A stretch of DNA of 64,000 nt from Saxidomus purpurata (taxonomy: Eukaryota > Mollusca > Bivalvia > Venerida > Veneridae): NCBI GenBank assembly GCA_022818135.1, contig JAFMSR010000010.1, positions 31,420,269 through 31,484,268 on the forward strand. The letters are read 5' to 3'. The translations under genes and the position numbers were made by a program. Of this stretch, positions 36,304-49,400 are shown in pieces; positions within the stretch are counted from its first letter, which is position 1, and the number at the start of each line of letters is the position of its first letter. The notes under the pieces are model-generated. The model saw only the letters and a list, made by a program, of their open reading frames with translations. It made no database searches and was not told the DNA's origin.

Positions 36304-37694
36304 TAAAGCAAGAGAGCCATGATGGCCCTTTATCGCTCACCCGAGTACAACTGTTTTTAACAAAGTTGCTAGAAATCATCGAAATAACCTTTCTGACAAA
36401 TTTCGAGGATATTTGGGCTGAAAATGTAACCTCTAGAGTGTTAACAAGGTTTTTCCACATTTGGGCTCTGTGACCTAGTTTTTGACCCCAGATGACCCAT
36501 ATTCGAACTTGAGCTAGAAATCATCAAAACAACCTTTCCGACAAATTTCCAGGATATTTGGGCTGAAAATGTTACCTCTAGAGTGTTAACAAGGTTTTTC
36601 CATATTTGGGCTCTGTGACCTAGTTTTTGACCCCAGATGACCCATATTCGAACTTGAGCTAGAAATCATCTTAACAACCTTTCTGACATATTTCCAGGAT
36701 ATTTGGGCTGAAAATGTAACATCTAGAGTGTTAACAAGGTTTTTCCATATTTGGGCTCTGTGACCTAGTTTTTGATCCCAGATGACCCATATTCGAACTT
36801 GGGCTAGAAATCATCTTAACAACCTTTCTGACATATTTCCAGGATATTTGGGCTGAAAATGTTACCTCTAGAGTGTTAACAAGGTTTTTCCATATTCAGG
36901 CTGTGTAACCTAGTTTTTGACCCCAGATGATCCATATTCGAACTTGAGTTAAAAATCATCTTAACAACCTTTCTGACAAATTTCCAGGATATTTGGGCTG
37001 AAAATGTTACCTCTAGAGTGTTAACAAGGTTTTTCCATATTTGGGCTCTGTGACCTAGTTTTTGACCCCAGATGACCCATATTCGAACTTGGGCTAGAAA
37101 TCATCGAATTAACCTTTCTGACATATTTCCAGGATATTTGGGCTGAAAATGTTACCTCTAGAGTGTTAACAAGGTTTTTCCATATTCAGGCTGTGTGACC
37201 TAGTTTTTGACTCCAGATCACCCATATTCGAAATTGAGCTAGAAATCATCGAAACAACCTTTCTGACACATTTCCAGGATATTTGGGCTGAAAATGTTAC
37301 CTCTAGAGTGTTAACAAGGTTTTTCCATATTTGGGCTGTGTGACCTAGTTTTTGACCCCAGGTGACTTATATTAAAACTTGAGCTAGAAATCAACCAAAT
37401 AACCTTTCTGACAAATTGCCAGGATATTTGGACTGAAACAGTAGCCTCTAGAGCCTTAACAAGATTTTTCTATTTTTGGGTCATGTGACCTGGTTTTTTA
37501 TCCGAGATGACCCATATTCAAACTCGTCCGAGTAATTACTGAGACAAACATCCTGACCAAGTTTCGTGACAATTGAGGCAAAAATGTGACCACTAGAGTG
37601 TTAACGAACTAATGTGGACAGACGACGGACTGACGGACGGCGGACATTCATCGATCCTAATAGCTCACCCTGAGCCAGCTCAGGTGAGCTAAAA
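36304..37694 (-). mobile_element. Pearl/Helentron-like element with 145-bp tandem core
   Basis: On the minus strand it starts TTTTTAGCTCACCTGAGCTG and ends GGTGAGCGATAAAGGGCCAT then CATGGCTCTC, the same termini as the element at 30110-31142. The core has about eight units at an exact 145-bp spacing (GCTAGAAATCATC at 36513, 36658, 36803, 36948, 37093, 37238, 37383). Units contain AGAGTGTTAACAAGGTTTTT and GACCTAGTTTTTGACCCCAG. Confidence 0.85.
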
Positions 37695-38880
37695 ATGCGT
37701 AAACGGTATCAAGCATAAAATCATTCAGAAAAACGAACTTTTAAGAAACTTAGAGTTATTTTAAATGTAGCCTACGTAGAAGCCGACTATCGTGTCGTTA
37801 TGGAAAATGAAACATAAACATGCCTTGCACATACAGAAATACATAACATATACCAATCACTTAATAAAATCAAAATGCATGTTATTTATTTGTCAGAACA
37901 ATACATAATGTTGCATACACAAGCAAATTCAATGCATTTATATCCCCCGTCAAATTAATTAAGCGAATAGCTGAAAAAGAACAAATGGAAAGTGTTTTGG
38001 TCAAGTCTGTTTCAGAAAAAAACATTTTTAAAATTTCGTCTACCCACTAGGACCTCATCTTCGAGGTGATATTTTACTTCTTCAAGTTACAGTCATAAAG
38101 AGCTTAATTGTTGTAATTAAATTAAAACAGTACTACTACTTTCAGACAACAAGAATTCTTAAGTTTCGATATAGAATAATCATACAAGAAAGCACTATAT
38201 CCCCTTAAGGGCCTCATTTCTGTAAAAATCCAGTTTCTGAATTGTCTGTTTCTAGAGAATAAAAAGTTGATGATTTGTGCCACACAAAATAATATTCTGA
38301 AAAGCCTTTTCAGAAAAATAAGCATTTCTAAAATTTTACCACTCCCATTCGGGCCTCATCTCTCATGGGTTATTGTTTTTTCAGTATTTCACAGGGATAC
38401 AAATACAGAACTCTAATCTCATCCGTTTAATAAGATCAGTACTATTACTTTTAGAAAACAGAATTTCTAGGTTTCTAAATACAGAATTTCAGAAATGCAC
38501 TACAGCCCCTTAAGAGGGCTCATTTCTAAAAAACATGTGGGTGGATATTAGAAAGAGTGATCATTAAAATTATTATTTGAGCCAATATCAATTTTATTTT
38601 GATGGCCAGTTTCAGAGAAATAGAATTGTAATGTTTTTTATATGGAACATAAAAGAAAATAAGAATCAAAGGACAATAACTCTAATCCGATCTAGACAAA
38701 AGATGTGTGTGCGCCGCGCCATTATGCTATTGTACATGAATTTTCATGAAATTCTATCTATTTGTTCTTGAGTTATAACTCCGGACGGACGGACAGCGCC
38801 TAAACAATATCCCTCCGCCTAATATAATATTTAATGGAATAGTTACAAAACTCTCACCTGAGTACCCGTGCATGTCAAAT
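37695..38880. repeat. Spacer with degenerate repeats
   Basis: Two related blocks near 38040-38330 and 38340-38560 share TTTCAGAAAA, GCACTAxAxCCCCTTAAG and GGGCCTCATTTCT. No exon is recognised. Confidence 0.45.
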
Positions 38881-39370
38881 GTTGCTAAAGGGAGTTAGTA
38901 GTTGCTAAGGCAATCACTGGCCGCTAAGGAAAGTCACCGGTTGCTAAAGAATCACATGTTGATAAAGGTCACCGCCTGCCAGGGACGGTCAAAGCTTGCA
39001 AAGTAAGTACCTCATGGCAAGATGATGCTCAATGTTGCTTAAAAAATCACAGCTTGCTAGGTTAACTCACTAGTTAATAGTGGACTTTATTGTTGCTAAT
39101 GAAGTGAATGGTTGCTAAGAAAGTTACTTGTTCGAAGAGAAAGTCGCTGGTTGCTAAAGAAGCCATTTACTAGTAGGGGAAATCACTAAGTTGTGCTAAG
39201 GAATTTACTGGTTGCTAAGGAAGCGATTATTTCTAGACAAAATCACTGGTTGCTAAGGATGACATTGGTTGCTGAGAAAGTCTCTAGTAATCTGACAAGG
39301 TTGGTGTTTGCTACGGATGTCACCGGTTGCTAAGGCAGTAATTGGTTACTAGGTAAGTCGCTGGTTGGTT
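38880..39370 (+). repeat. GTTGCTAAGG minisatellite at the right-arm inner edge
   Basis: GGTTGCTAAGGAAGTCACT-like units recur roughly every 20-25 bp with heavy variation, about 20 times. Two related units (TTAGCAACCAGTG, GTAGCAAACACCAAC) remain at 33835-33875 on the other side of the spacer, so the array sits at the duplication inner junction. Confidence 0.75.
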
Positions 39371-39429
39371 TAAGAACTCATTGCAAGCTAAAATTCTATC
39401 TAATTCTATATCCAGACAAGGGTCCTAAG

Positions 39430-40245
39430 GACATGGTCAATATTAATCCCTGGGGAATGATTTAAAAAAATTTGGTTGAGGTCTACTAGACAATGCTACA
39501 TACAAAACATACAATTAGGTTAAAAAAGAAATGAAATGTAGTTTGATAGTGCAGATGTTCTTACATCAAAGACCATAATTATAGAAGTAATTATCTGATC
39601 AAACCCGTTATTTTATTCATTCGAGAACTTACGGTCATACACATTCTATGCAAATATGATTAGGGTTAGTAAAAAATGTAGGTGCTAGAGTTAAACATAT
39701 TTTAACATTTCAAGTTTTGTTTCATCAGGAGCCATAACTCTGGAACAACCTCTTTGATAAAATCCATAATTGAAATCATCGGAGTTCATAGTATCATACA
39801 CATTCTGTATAAATATAATTAGGATGTTTTACGAAACTTATGTGGTAAAATGTTATCATAGTTAAGTATTTCAATTTTGTTAAATCATTGGACATAACTC
39901 TAAAAGAACCAATACAGCAAATTTCAGAATCCAACTCGTCTGAGATCTTATGGCCATACACATTTTCTGTAAATATGATTAAAAATCATGAAGAAATGAA
40001 GGTGATAATTACAGTGAAATATATATATTTCAATTTTAATTTAATCAGTGGCCATATTTTAGCAAATGCTGATCCGACCAAGCGCATCTTGATGCAAAAC
40101 ACATTGTATACAAGTTTTATTATGATTGCTTTAAAAATGTAGATGCTCGACTATAAACAAACTATTGCCGGACGAACGACGGACATTCAACGACCCTTGA
40201 GGCTCACCTTTAGCACTTTGCGCTACATGTGAGAGATAAAAAAGC
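39430..40245 (-). repeat. Pearl-like repeat in the 3' flank of gene 3
   Basis: Inverted counterpart of 32480-33160. On the minus strand it begins TAGCGCAAAGTGCTAAAGGTG and has units with GTTTAACTCTAGCACC and ACCATAAGTTCTCGAATG. It was duplicated together with the gene. Confidence 0.75.
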
Positions 40246-40444
40246 AACTATTCGTTTATTGTTGTTACGAAGTTGTTAATTCTGCTAAAACAGTTTTTCC
40301 TTAGTCAATTGAAGCCGCGCAAGTTATAAGTGTCGTCCACTGTTGCATCCCAAGTCAGATACATTATTTCAATATAAGTTTCTATACAGTTGTATACTCG
40401 ACATTTTATACACAATGGATTTTACACGATCTTGTTTAAGCTGT

Positions 40445-43400
40445 TCAGTTCTGAGGCAACATTCGAGCCTTATTTTTATCAGTGTGGTTTGCTTTGAAAA
40501 TCAGAAACAATTCGAGGAGAAGCTGAAAGACTTCAACAAGACTGATAACTGAAGCTCCCAAAAATAAACCACTAGCTCCGCCAATATCAGAAAGGAACCG
40601 GACGCTCTGAAAATAGAAAGCAATAGCAATAACAACAGCACTCTTAGCAATGACACGATGGGCAACACTTTTAATAATAAACCAAAGGAATCCTAATTGA
40701 AATTAATCAAGTGATAATAAAATACTTAAGTGTAATATAATATTAGAAATTAAAAAAAGTCTGTGAAAAGGGTACAGAGAACGAACCCTACTTAAAATAA
40801 TAATGCCATGTATTAATTTCAAACAGCTTTAAATTTTACGCGACTATCAGTTAAACTGGAATACATACCTCATACAATGGTTCCTCTGTTATGGATTCGT
40901 AATTCAAATCCTCAAAATAGACAGTCATGCGCAGAAAGTTCTGTCTGAATCTGTAACAAACAAAGTAAGTAAGTTTTATTCGTGCATAATATCTCATACA
41001 ATGTTTGCAAACAATGCTATCACAGTAGTTTTTTTGTTATTGAATCACATAAGGCACATAAACAAAATTATTAAATAACTATTGTTTATTGGCTCTAATA
41101 TTCTTTAACTAACCCGACGTAATAAAATAGGAAGAGGTATCATAAAATTGAAAGACAGGGCCAATAACAAAAAACCAGGGCCAATATCACTTATTGGACC
41201 GGTCCAATAAAAGATTGCTGATGAATAATTGGCTGCTGAGAAATCTGAGCTTCCGATTGGCTGATACTTTCAGATGTTTAGTTTCTTGAAAACGAAAACT
41301 GCCGCCATCTTAAATTCTGTTGAAATCAGCATTGAAGATTGAATAGCAAAAATGAAAATCAACTTTTAATCAATTTTTGTCTGAAAACCCATTTAAAAGG
41401 ATGCACAATGCCCCAACTAAGAAAATGAATACCCACATAAATATCTTTATTTCAAAAATGAATTTGTTAGAGGTATTTCTATTTACAGCTCTGCATGTAC
41501 TGTTTGTTTCTGACTAGTTACTGTCAGTGAAGATGATGGTCAATAAACAATGAATGATTTATAATTTGATTAGTTATTTAATAAAATTATCATTAAATGA
41601 GTGATTTGATATAGGCCCTATCATTTGTCCTCTGGCACTCGTATTGGCCCTCGTCCTACGGGCTCGGGCTAATACGAATGCCCTCGGACAAATAAAAGGG
41701 ACAATATCAAATCAGTCATTTAATTACATATATTATCACAGACATGGAATTACATCCTCATGACTCTCGAACACTAGTATTATTAGAACAAGTTGTAACA
41801 ATTCAATTATCACATATATTTAAGCACAAAGTCCGAAGACTTATTTCCAACGGGGTCCTAGATCTTATATGAAGATGACCAGGTTGGACATATGTCATCT
41901 CATGAAACGAATAAAGAATGGTTATTTATTATAACCATAACTATATAATTGAGTATGTTAAAGTAAACCAGGGTCCGTATATTTAATATACGGACCCTGA
42001 GTAAACGTACGGTAAATTATGATATAATGAGAACTAAAATGTGGTGAAAAGAGCTGTACATAGCACAATATATTGATCTTTATTTTGATCGCTTAAAACA
42101 GCGCGTGTTAAGTTTGATATGCAGATATAAGCTCATGGCTTATTTGAAAAGAAAATAATAAAGTTGATAATGAATGCATTTAAAAGATAAAAGGCTATAT
42201 CAAAAACATAAAAATAAGTGCAGTTACGTAACAGCAGAGATAGTCCCTGTTACAGTGATAAAGGACTAGTAAATTACATTCTACTTCAGATATATCTTTT
42301 CTAATGTGTTTTTGAAAGTTTTACTGTAATTTATTATTATATTTTAAGAGATCGTTGTACCAGAAGTTAAATATAAGAACAGATTAATAAACCTGTCAAC
42401 TTCCCAGACCGGCATATACTGAAATCGATTGCACAAGTTGTTCCAGTAAGGTGTTTCATACATTTCACACATATCAGCCATCAGAACACTCTGTGAAAAG
42501 AAATAAATCCTTGTAAAAAACAGCTTTCTTTCCAGTGAAAATAGAGTTACGAGAAAAGTAAATAATGTCTATTTGATTTTAAAAAATGTAGAAAAGAAAT
42601 CAAAAGATGTCATTATAGCCCCATGAAAAACGAAGTTTTGGTAGGGGAATATTGGAGTCACACGGTGGTTGGTAGGTCGGTTGGTCGGTCGGTCCGTTGC
42701 ATTTTTCTTAACAGAATTTAACTTATTGCCCATAAGAACCATAACTATATCTTGTTTAATTACAGAGTTATTGCCCTTTGTTACTTTTCCTTGTCCGGAG
42801 TATAACTTGAAAACTTCTGGCAACTTCATACAACGGTCAAGCACAATGAGAGGAAAACCATAACTCTATCTAGACTGATTGCAGAATTAATTCCCAGAAC
42901 AATAACTCTGTTTTAGTTTTTAACAAGGTATGTTGCCACTTGTAACTTCTTCAATTAACAAAGCAGTCTTGTAGAGGGTACTATTCGCAATTAGTGATAT
43001 ATCTAGTTTTAAAAATTATTTTTATTTTTCATTTGAGAGTTTAAGCCACTTAACAGTTCATATGCATTTACCAACGATAATATGCACCAGTTTCATATAC
43101 TAAATAAATGAATGCTGCTAGTCAGCCAACATTGATTTTATTATGTACCAAACCACTATGCAATTTATCCACTCTTTGCTTTGATCATATTTAACTAGCA
43201 AATTATGCATAGTGACGCATTCAACTTACCAAGTAATCGTCTGTTGGCCAATACGAAGAAGATATGGTCTTCGTAAACAAAGTTTCACTGAAAATAAATA
43301 GTTTGTTCGATGTATCTAATCTGTATGTACTTCTTTTATTACCATTTCGTAATATTACTGCTAATTGAGAGAGAATGCATTTTTGAAAATGCTTTGAATT

Positions 43401-46400
43401 GTTTGACCTTACGACATAGTTTTCTACAAATATATGACGTAATCTTGAATTCAACCTAGATTTAAATGAAACAAACATTCGGAGTTTTATGTAGATCGGA
43501 TAAAAAAATATAGTAATTAGGTTTTACACATAGGCTGTTATAATATTTGAACTTCACATCTACTTTGAACCCCATGTGACTCGGTATGAAAATGACCAAG
43601 ATTTTGTTATACGGTTCAAACAAGTTCTTTTTCGGGTGAGAAATGTGTCAATTCTGTGTACACAAAGTTATAATGATTTTTTATCATTGTTTAAAAGTTA
43701 TGAAAATCCAGTTCCAAACGTAATCTGTATTTTACCAAGACAGACATGTTTATAACAATTAGAAGAAAAGCGAAAAATGTTTCTCTAAGATCTGACCTAC
43801 AGATAGGTACATGTACTAAACTCAAACTGGATAGATACTTCCTTTAAACAAACATTCTGTGCTAATACATGTATTATGAAGACAGGAAACAATTTTGGCC
43901 TCTACACTCTGCACTTCTAATTATTTGACCTAGCGTCCTTTTTTTCCAAAAACACCTAGACTTTATTGAGCAAATACTTTCCTAGCAAGTGCTTTGACCT
44001 AGTGACCTAGATCTAGGCCCAACATTTCTTCAGAGTTCTTCAAGTAAGACATTAGGGTGATCATTGCTTTTGAAAAGTTTCCTAAAGTGTGGAAACCAAT
44101 GTAAATACAGGGCATACGGCGATCAGAATAGCATACACTGAAGATCATAGTTGCACATTGAACCTAAAGATTTGAAAGTATTGAAAAATATGGAAACAAC
44201 ACGCATATACATTAATAATGAAAATGTACCTAGAAAATTCAATTTTCAAATTAAGTATTTTATTTCTGATGAAAGCATCAATATGATTCCGTGAAATTAG
44301 TTTTCACTCCAAAGTTCCAATAAGTGAGTCTTAGTCATTCAAGAATATGCGTCTCCACGAATATGTATATCACTTGCAACATTCCTAAATATTTCAATTT
44401 GGAAATGTTTAGCAACCGTTGTACAACTAGAACGAAACTAGGCCGTGAACGAGTACGCTTATTCCTTCCGTTATTCAGCTAATGATATATATTCCATTCT
44501 TTCTGCATGGCAACAGCGGACAAACCTTACATTGTATACGTTGACAGGTGACAGTAAGGTAACTCTTTCAAGATCTGCGTCAGTATAATCATGATGCTGT
44601 TTTCGTTGAGGTTTATAACATTTTTTTTACGAAATGTAAAATTTTAATTACTTGCATGGTCCCTTACAGTTACAACCAAAATCGCTGCTATCGAAGTGAA
44701 TATCGATCTTGTCCAAGCAGGCTTCAACTTAAATAGAAAGGAAATGCCACTTGTTACAATACCTTCTTAAACTGTTATCAGTTTCACGCGTCTTATAAAC
44801 GTCAAATTCCTGTAACGTTATACAAAAACTTCATGCTATTTCATGTTATCGACAGAAAGACATCCAGGTAAGAAACATGGTGAAGAGAGTACCGACAATA
44901 ATTGCTGTCGGAAAATCGATTGTTTCACTTTACACTAGATAGCTAGTAATGTTTGATATCGTTCAGTGGGAAGCGTTAGTGAATTTTTCCTCTCGCTTAA
45001 AGCAGTTGTTTTCATCAAAATGACATTTATTTATATGCATTAAAACAGCTGTAATTGTATTGGAAGAGAGAGAGAAAGAGAGAGAATACGTGTAACACAA
45101 ACCTGACTGTAGTCTGGTGTCACATACTGGCAGAGCTGTACTATTAAGATCTATTCCATCAGGGGCATCTACCGGAATGCAGTCGCACTTTTCTGTTATC
45201 TTTCGTATACGGCAGAACTCGTGACAAGCCTTAATTAAATTACATATGAAAAAACTAGTTTAGTTTCAGTAGATAAAATATCAAAAAGCGCGCAGGAATA
45301 TTGGAAAACAAACTGCAGTTGAATCAATTTCTTCTGGGCGCATCGAACAAATTATAGCAGATAATTAAAATTACATTGTCCTTTCATCATGACTTGTAGT
45401 TAGGCACTGCCTGTTTTGATATGACAGGCTACTGAACCTTCGGTTAATTAACGGACGCTTACCGCAGGACTACCTGCCTGATGCCAGCATTAAAAGTTAA
45501 GATTTTAGTGGTATATGGATTGAGGCAAAGTGTGACTCATAAGCCAAAAAATGTTCTGGACAGTTTTCTGAAGAAATACTGTTCTTTAAAAGTTTTTAAT
45601 ATAGTTAAACAAGAGGATTGGCATTTTTGTTTCTGGACTGAAACCTGAAATGTTAATCTATTATACTGACGATTTCAAGTTGAAATCGATTTCAATGTAT
45701 GCACACTTACAGCGCAAATATGACTGATAGTAGATTTTATCTACAATTCATGTTTTATATCAATTTTACAAATATTTTTAAAAACAAAACAGATATTCTA
45801 TTACTCGGTACACACTGGTCTAAAGTGACAGTTTGCTGAAGATAGTACAACTGATTGGAAACGAAACTTTGTATAATTTTCGTTTCTATGTACAATATGC
45901 TACGCCAAATTCAAATACTTTCAGCCATTAAAACGTCATTCACATTCCCTCATGTTTTTACTTTCAATAACAGGACAGTGTACTTAGTATGAATCCGTTC
46001 ACACATGTATCATATGAGTCGTATTCAATTTGACCAAGTCATGAGATATGTCCAAAGACTACTTCTTACCGCTATACTGTAACGTCTGTTGTAACGCTGA
46101 AAGAACTTTATTCCGTCGTCGCAGTTGCCATGTGGCTCGCCCAGACGTGAAATGCGTACCTGGAGTAAGAAATGTACTCTTTCCATCTTATGTTTTTACA
46201 GATAAGATAAAACAGATTGATGATCTCATGCCAACGTTCATTTCATTTTGTACATTTACGGGGATAGTTTATATCTATCTAACAGAAAAGCCATACCTGT
46301 TCTGAATTATTGTTTTTGAACCAATAACGGCGTATGAGAACATGACTGATCTGTATGATATTTAAAGTTATTAGGCTACATAATCGCAAAGCAGGGTGAT

Positions 46401-49400
46401 AAAATATTCTTACAAAAACACAATTAGATACCTCTGCTTACCATTCGTAGTCCTATATTTGTCTCTGTGGATGGACTTAAGGTTATTCCCTCGTGTGATG
46501 GTAGAGGGTGAATGCCTGGTTCGTGAAATACCACCCTAGCACCGTAACTAGTCGACACAATAGGCACATAATCGTCTTTCTCCAGATTTACTGTTAACTT
46601 TATTCCTTAAATATTACACAAATAAAGATGTAAAGATTTTTGTAAAAAACAATGTATTACACAGTTGGTGGATATGAGGAATTATCTTTCGAGCTGTGCA
46701 GCGCCGAGTCACACGAGAGGCGTAGCTGTACAAATTTCGTCCTTACATATCTTCAACTGTTTTGTACAGTATTCCCGAAAATTATAAATTAACTTGTTCA
46801 GCCAGACATTTTACTTAAATTAGCCCTGACATATCTCTTTGAAAAATGGACAAAACCAAATGCATTACCAAAATAGATGGATTTGAATGACATTTTGTTA
46901 GCCATCACCTTCAATGAATATCACTTTGACTCTATTCGCCAGAATGAATTATATACCTATCTTGTATCGTTCAATTACACATACATGCAAAGAAGAAAAA
47001 AGTAAATCTGTATATTTCTTCCTTCACTGCTTTTTTGTGTATTTGATTTTAAGCACCTTACTTCAATATAGTATGACCACTTTGAAGTGTTGTACATTTT
47101 AAAACATTTATGAGGGAAAGCGATACTTTTGCCATTCATGAAATAATTCCTTTCTTTTGGTGCTACAATTTTGGACTTTGGTAATCAAAACTAATCTCTT
47201 GGAGACAACCTGTCAGATGCAGACGGTATTATTATGTCATTATGGTTGCTAAAGCTCAGTTGCCGTTGAAAAAAAACTAAAAAATGACATACTAATACAT
47301 GAATATAAAACTAAAGGCTAAAATCAACAATAAAAGTAAAAACTGTACGTAGGAAATTGCAAAAATCGAATGAAAATACGGTACCGCTACACTATATGTT
47401 TATACTGGAATTTCAAAAGCGTTTGCAACGCTTTTGAATTTGGTAGCGTCCTATTTCAAATCCACAGAATACTTGACAGGAATGTATACTTGAACCATTT
47501 TATATGACTATATGCTCTAAATTATGTTATTTTTATACAGTTTCAAGAAGATAATTGTTTTACCAAAATCTGAGAGCGAGCAGCTTTAACGGAAGCTGTA
47601 AACGCTTAAAATACAAGACGAATATAGATGCAAGTTATAGGCGGTCTGCTGTGTCTGTGACCTAATACTGATGACAACGATACTGACTGTATTCATAAAT
47701 TGGTCGTTGAAGCTTTGGTCAATCATAATCTACTGATGACTGAGTCTGTCTGATACTCTATATTGGTAATAACACAAGCCGAATTCTAATTATTATAATT
47801 GCTGTATACTTTTAAACTGAGTGAATTTAAGCCATCCGTTTGATGTTACCACATCCATCACCTTTCACAAAGCTTAATATATGTTTTGATAGCATGTATG
47901 GCAAATTAAGCAGTTTGCAGATTCATAAACATATTTGAGTTAACAAAATAAATATTCTTTCAGTGTTACTAGGTTTTTATTGCATTGTTCATTTCATAAG
48001 AAGTTGGTATATTCCAGTAAAAGTTTTATCTTTATAAACATTTTTTCTAGGTGCAAGTACAGTACAGTATAATTCCTGAGCATTTATGTATATACATTTT
48101 GTAATAATACATGTAAATATTACACTCCTTGATGTACTTTGCATAATTACATGTACATTTGTATTGTATTATGTGTATTTTCAGTCAATCGTAACAACAT
48201 CACAACGTAAAAACATGTCATGTGAATCAATAAAGAGTCAATTACTGGGTTATGCATTGTTATTCGTTTCTAATCAGTACAGCAGACAAAAGCTTTTTAT
48301 AAATATAAACTAATCAAATCACTTGCAAACGACATACCATGAGCTGGACCACTTCCCAAGGCCACGTATTTTGGCGATGTTATCGTATAACAATTTCCAT
48401 AAAGTGTCGACGGGAAATGTTTATAGTCCCTACAAATAAACAGACAGATTTAGTAAAAGTTTTAAAGTTCAGTTCAGTATGTTAAAAAAATAAGATTATG
48501 CTGCAGCATGGTTTACACTATAAAAGGTATTAGTAAACTTTACACTCAATGGATGGCAGCTGGAGTTGCAACCATTTTAGTGTAACATAACACTGCTGTT
48601 TTCATGGAAACAACACATCCTAGACCGGACAAGCAGGACCATCATTAATGGTTTAACAAAACACGTGCTCCTAAAGATAAACGTAACACGTCAGTGTAAG
48701 CGTTAACTTTCATTCCGTATACACACTGTGTTCTTGAACTTTGAGCTATGGATCTTGGTTTTGCACGCCACACATTGTCTTGATGTGGTTAATACTTGTG
48801 CCAAGTTATGTGAAATCGGTCAACGCATCATGAAGTTACTGACCTGACACGAAATGCTTCAGACAGACGGATGAATTGAGAAACGGACGAACGGACAGAA
48901 TAGAACAATCATATAGTCTATAATGCAGCAATGATTGTCTATTCATTGAGACAAATCATTGTTTTGTGTCAAACAAATATCAAAATACTGAATGTTAAAT
49001 GATTTCATGTTACTGACCCCTTGTGACCTTTGTACGAGTGATCCTTAAAACCAACATGGAACTTCTACTACACATTGAGAACAATCCAATTGTGAAATAT
49101 TACGCATCGGTGTCAAACGGTATTAAAGAATTGACATTTTACCCCCGGTGACCTTGACCTTTGATCCAATGCACCAACATTCTATATGGGTCATCTACTA
49201 TGTATGTTCAATCATCCTTACAAATACATGTATGAGGGCTCTGTCAGACAAATCTATCTATTTAGCAAAAACAATATGCCTCCTGATCTATCTGGGTTGC
49301 ATAAACAGTTACGTTTCTATTTTTATTTTGACAAGTGAAATATACGTTTTTGCTGGAGGGGTAAAGGTACAAAACCAAATTTTCACATATGTGTAACATT

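Noticed and set aside
41019..41741. TATCACAG on both sides of the gene 3 intron 10 insert as an 8-bp target duplication
   Set aside because: Gene 2 has related copies (CTGTGATA and CTGTAATA) about 45 bp apart without the insert, so the pair is ancestral.
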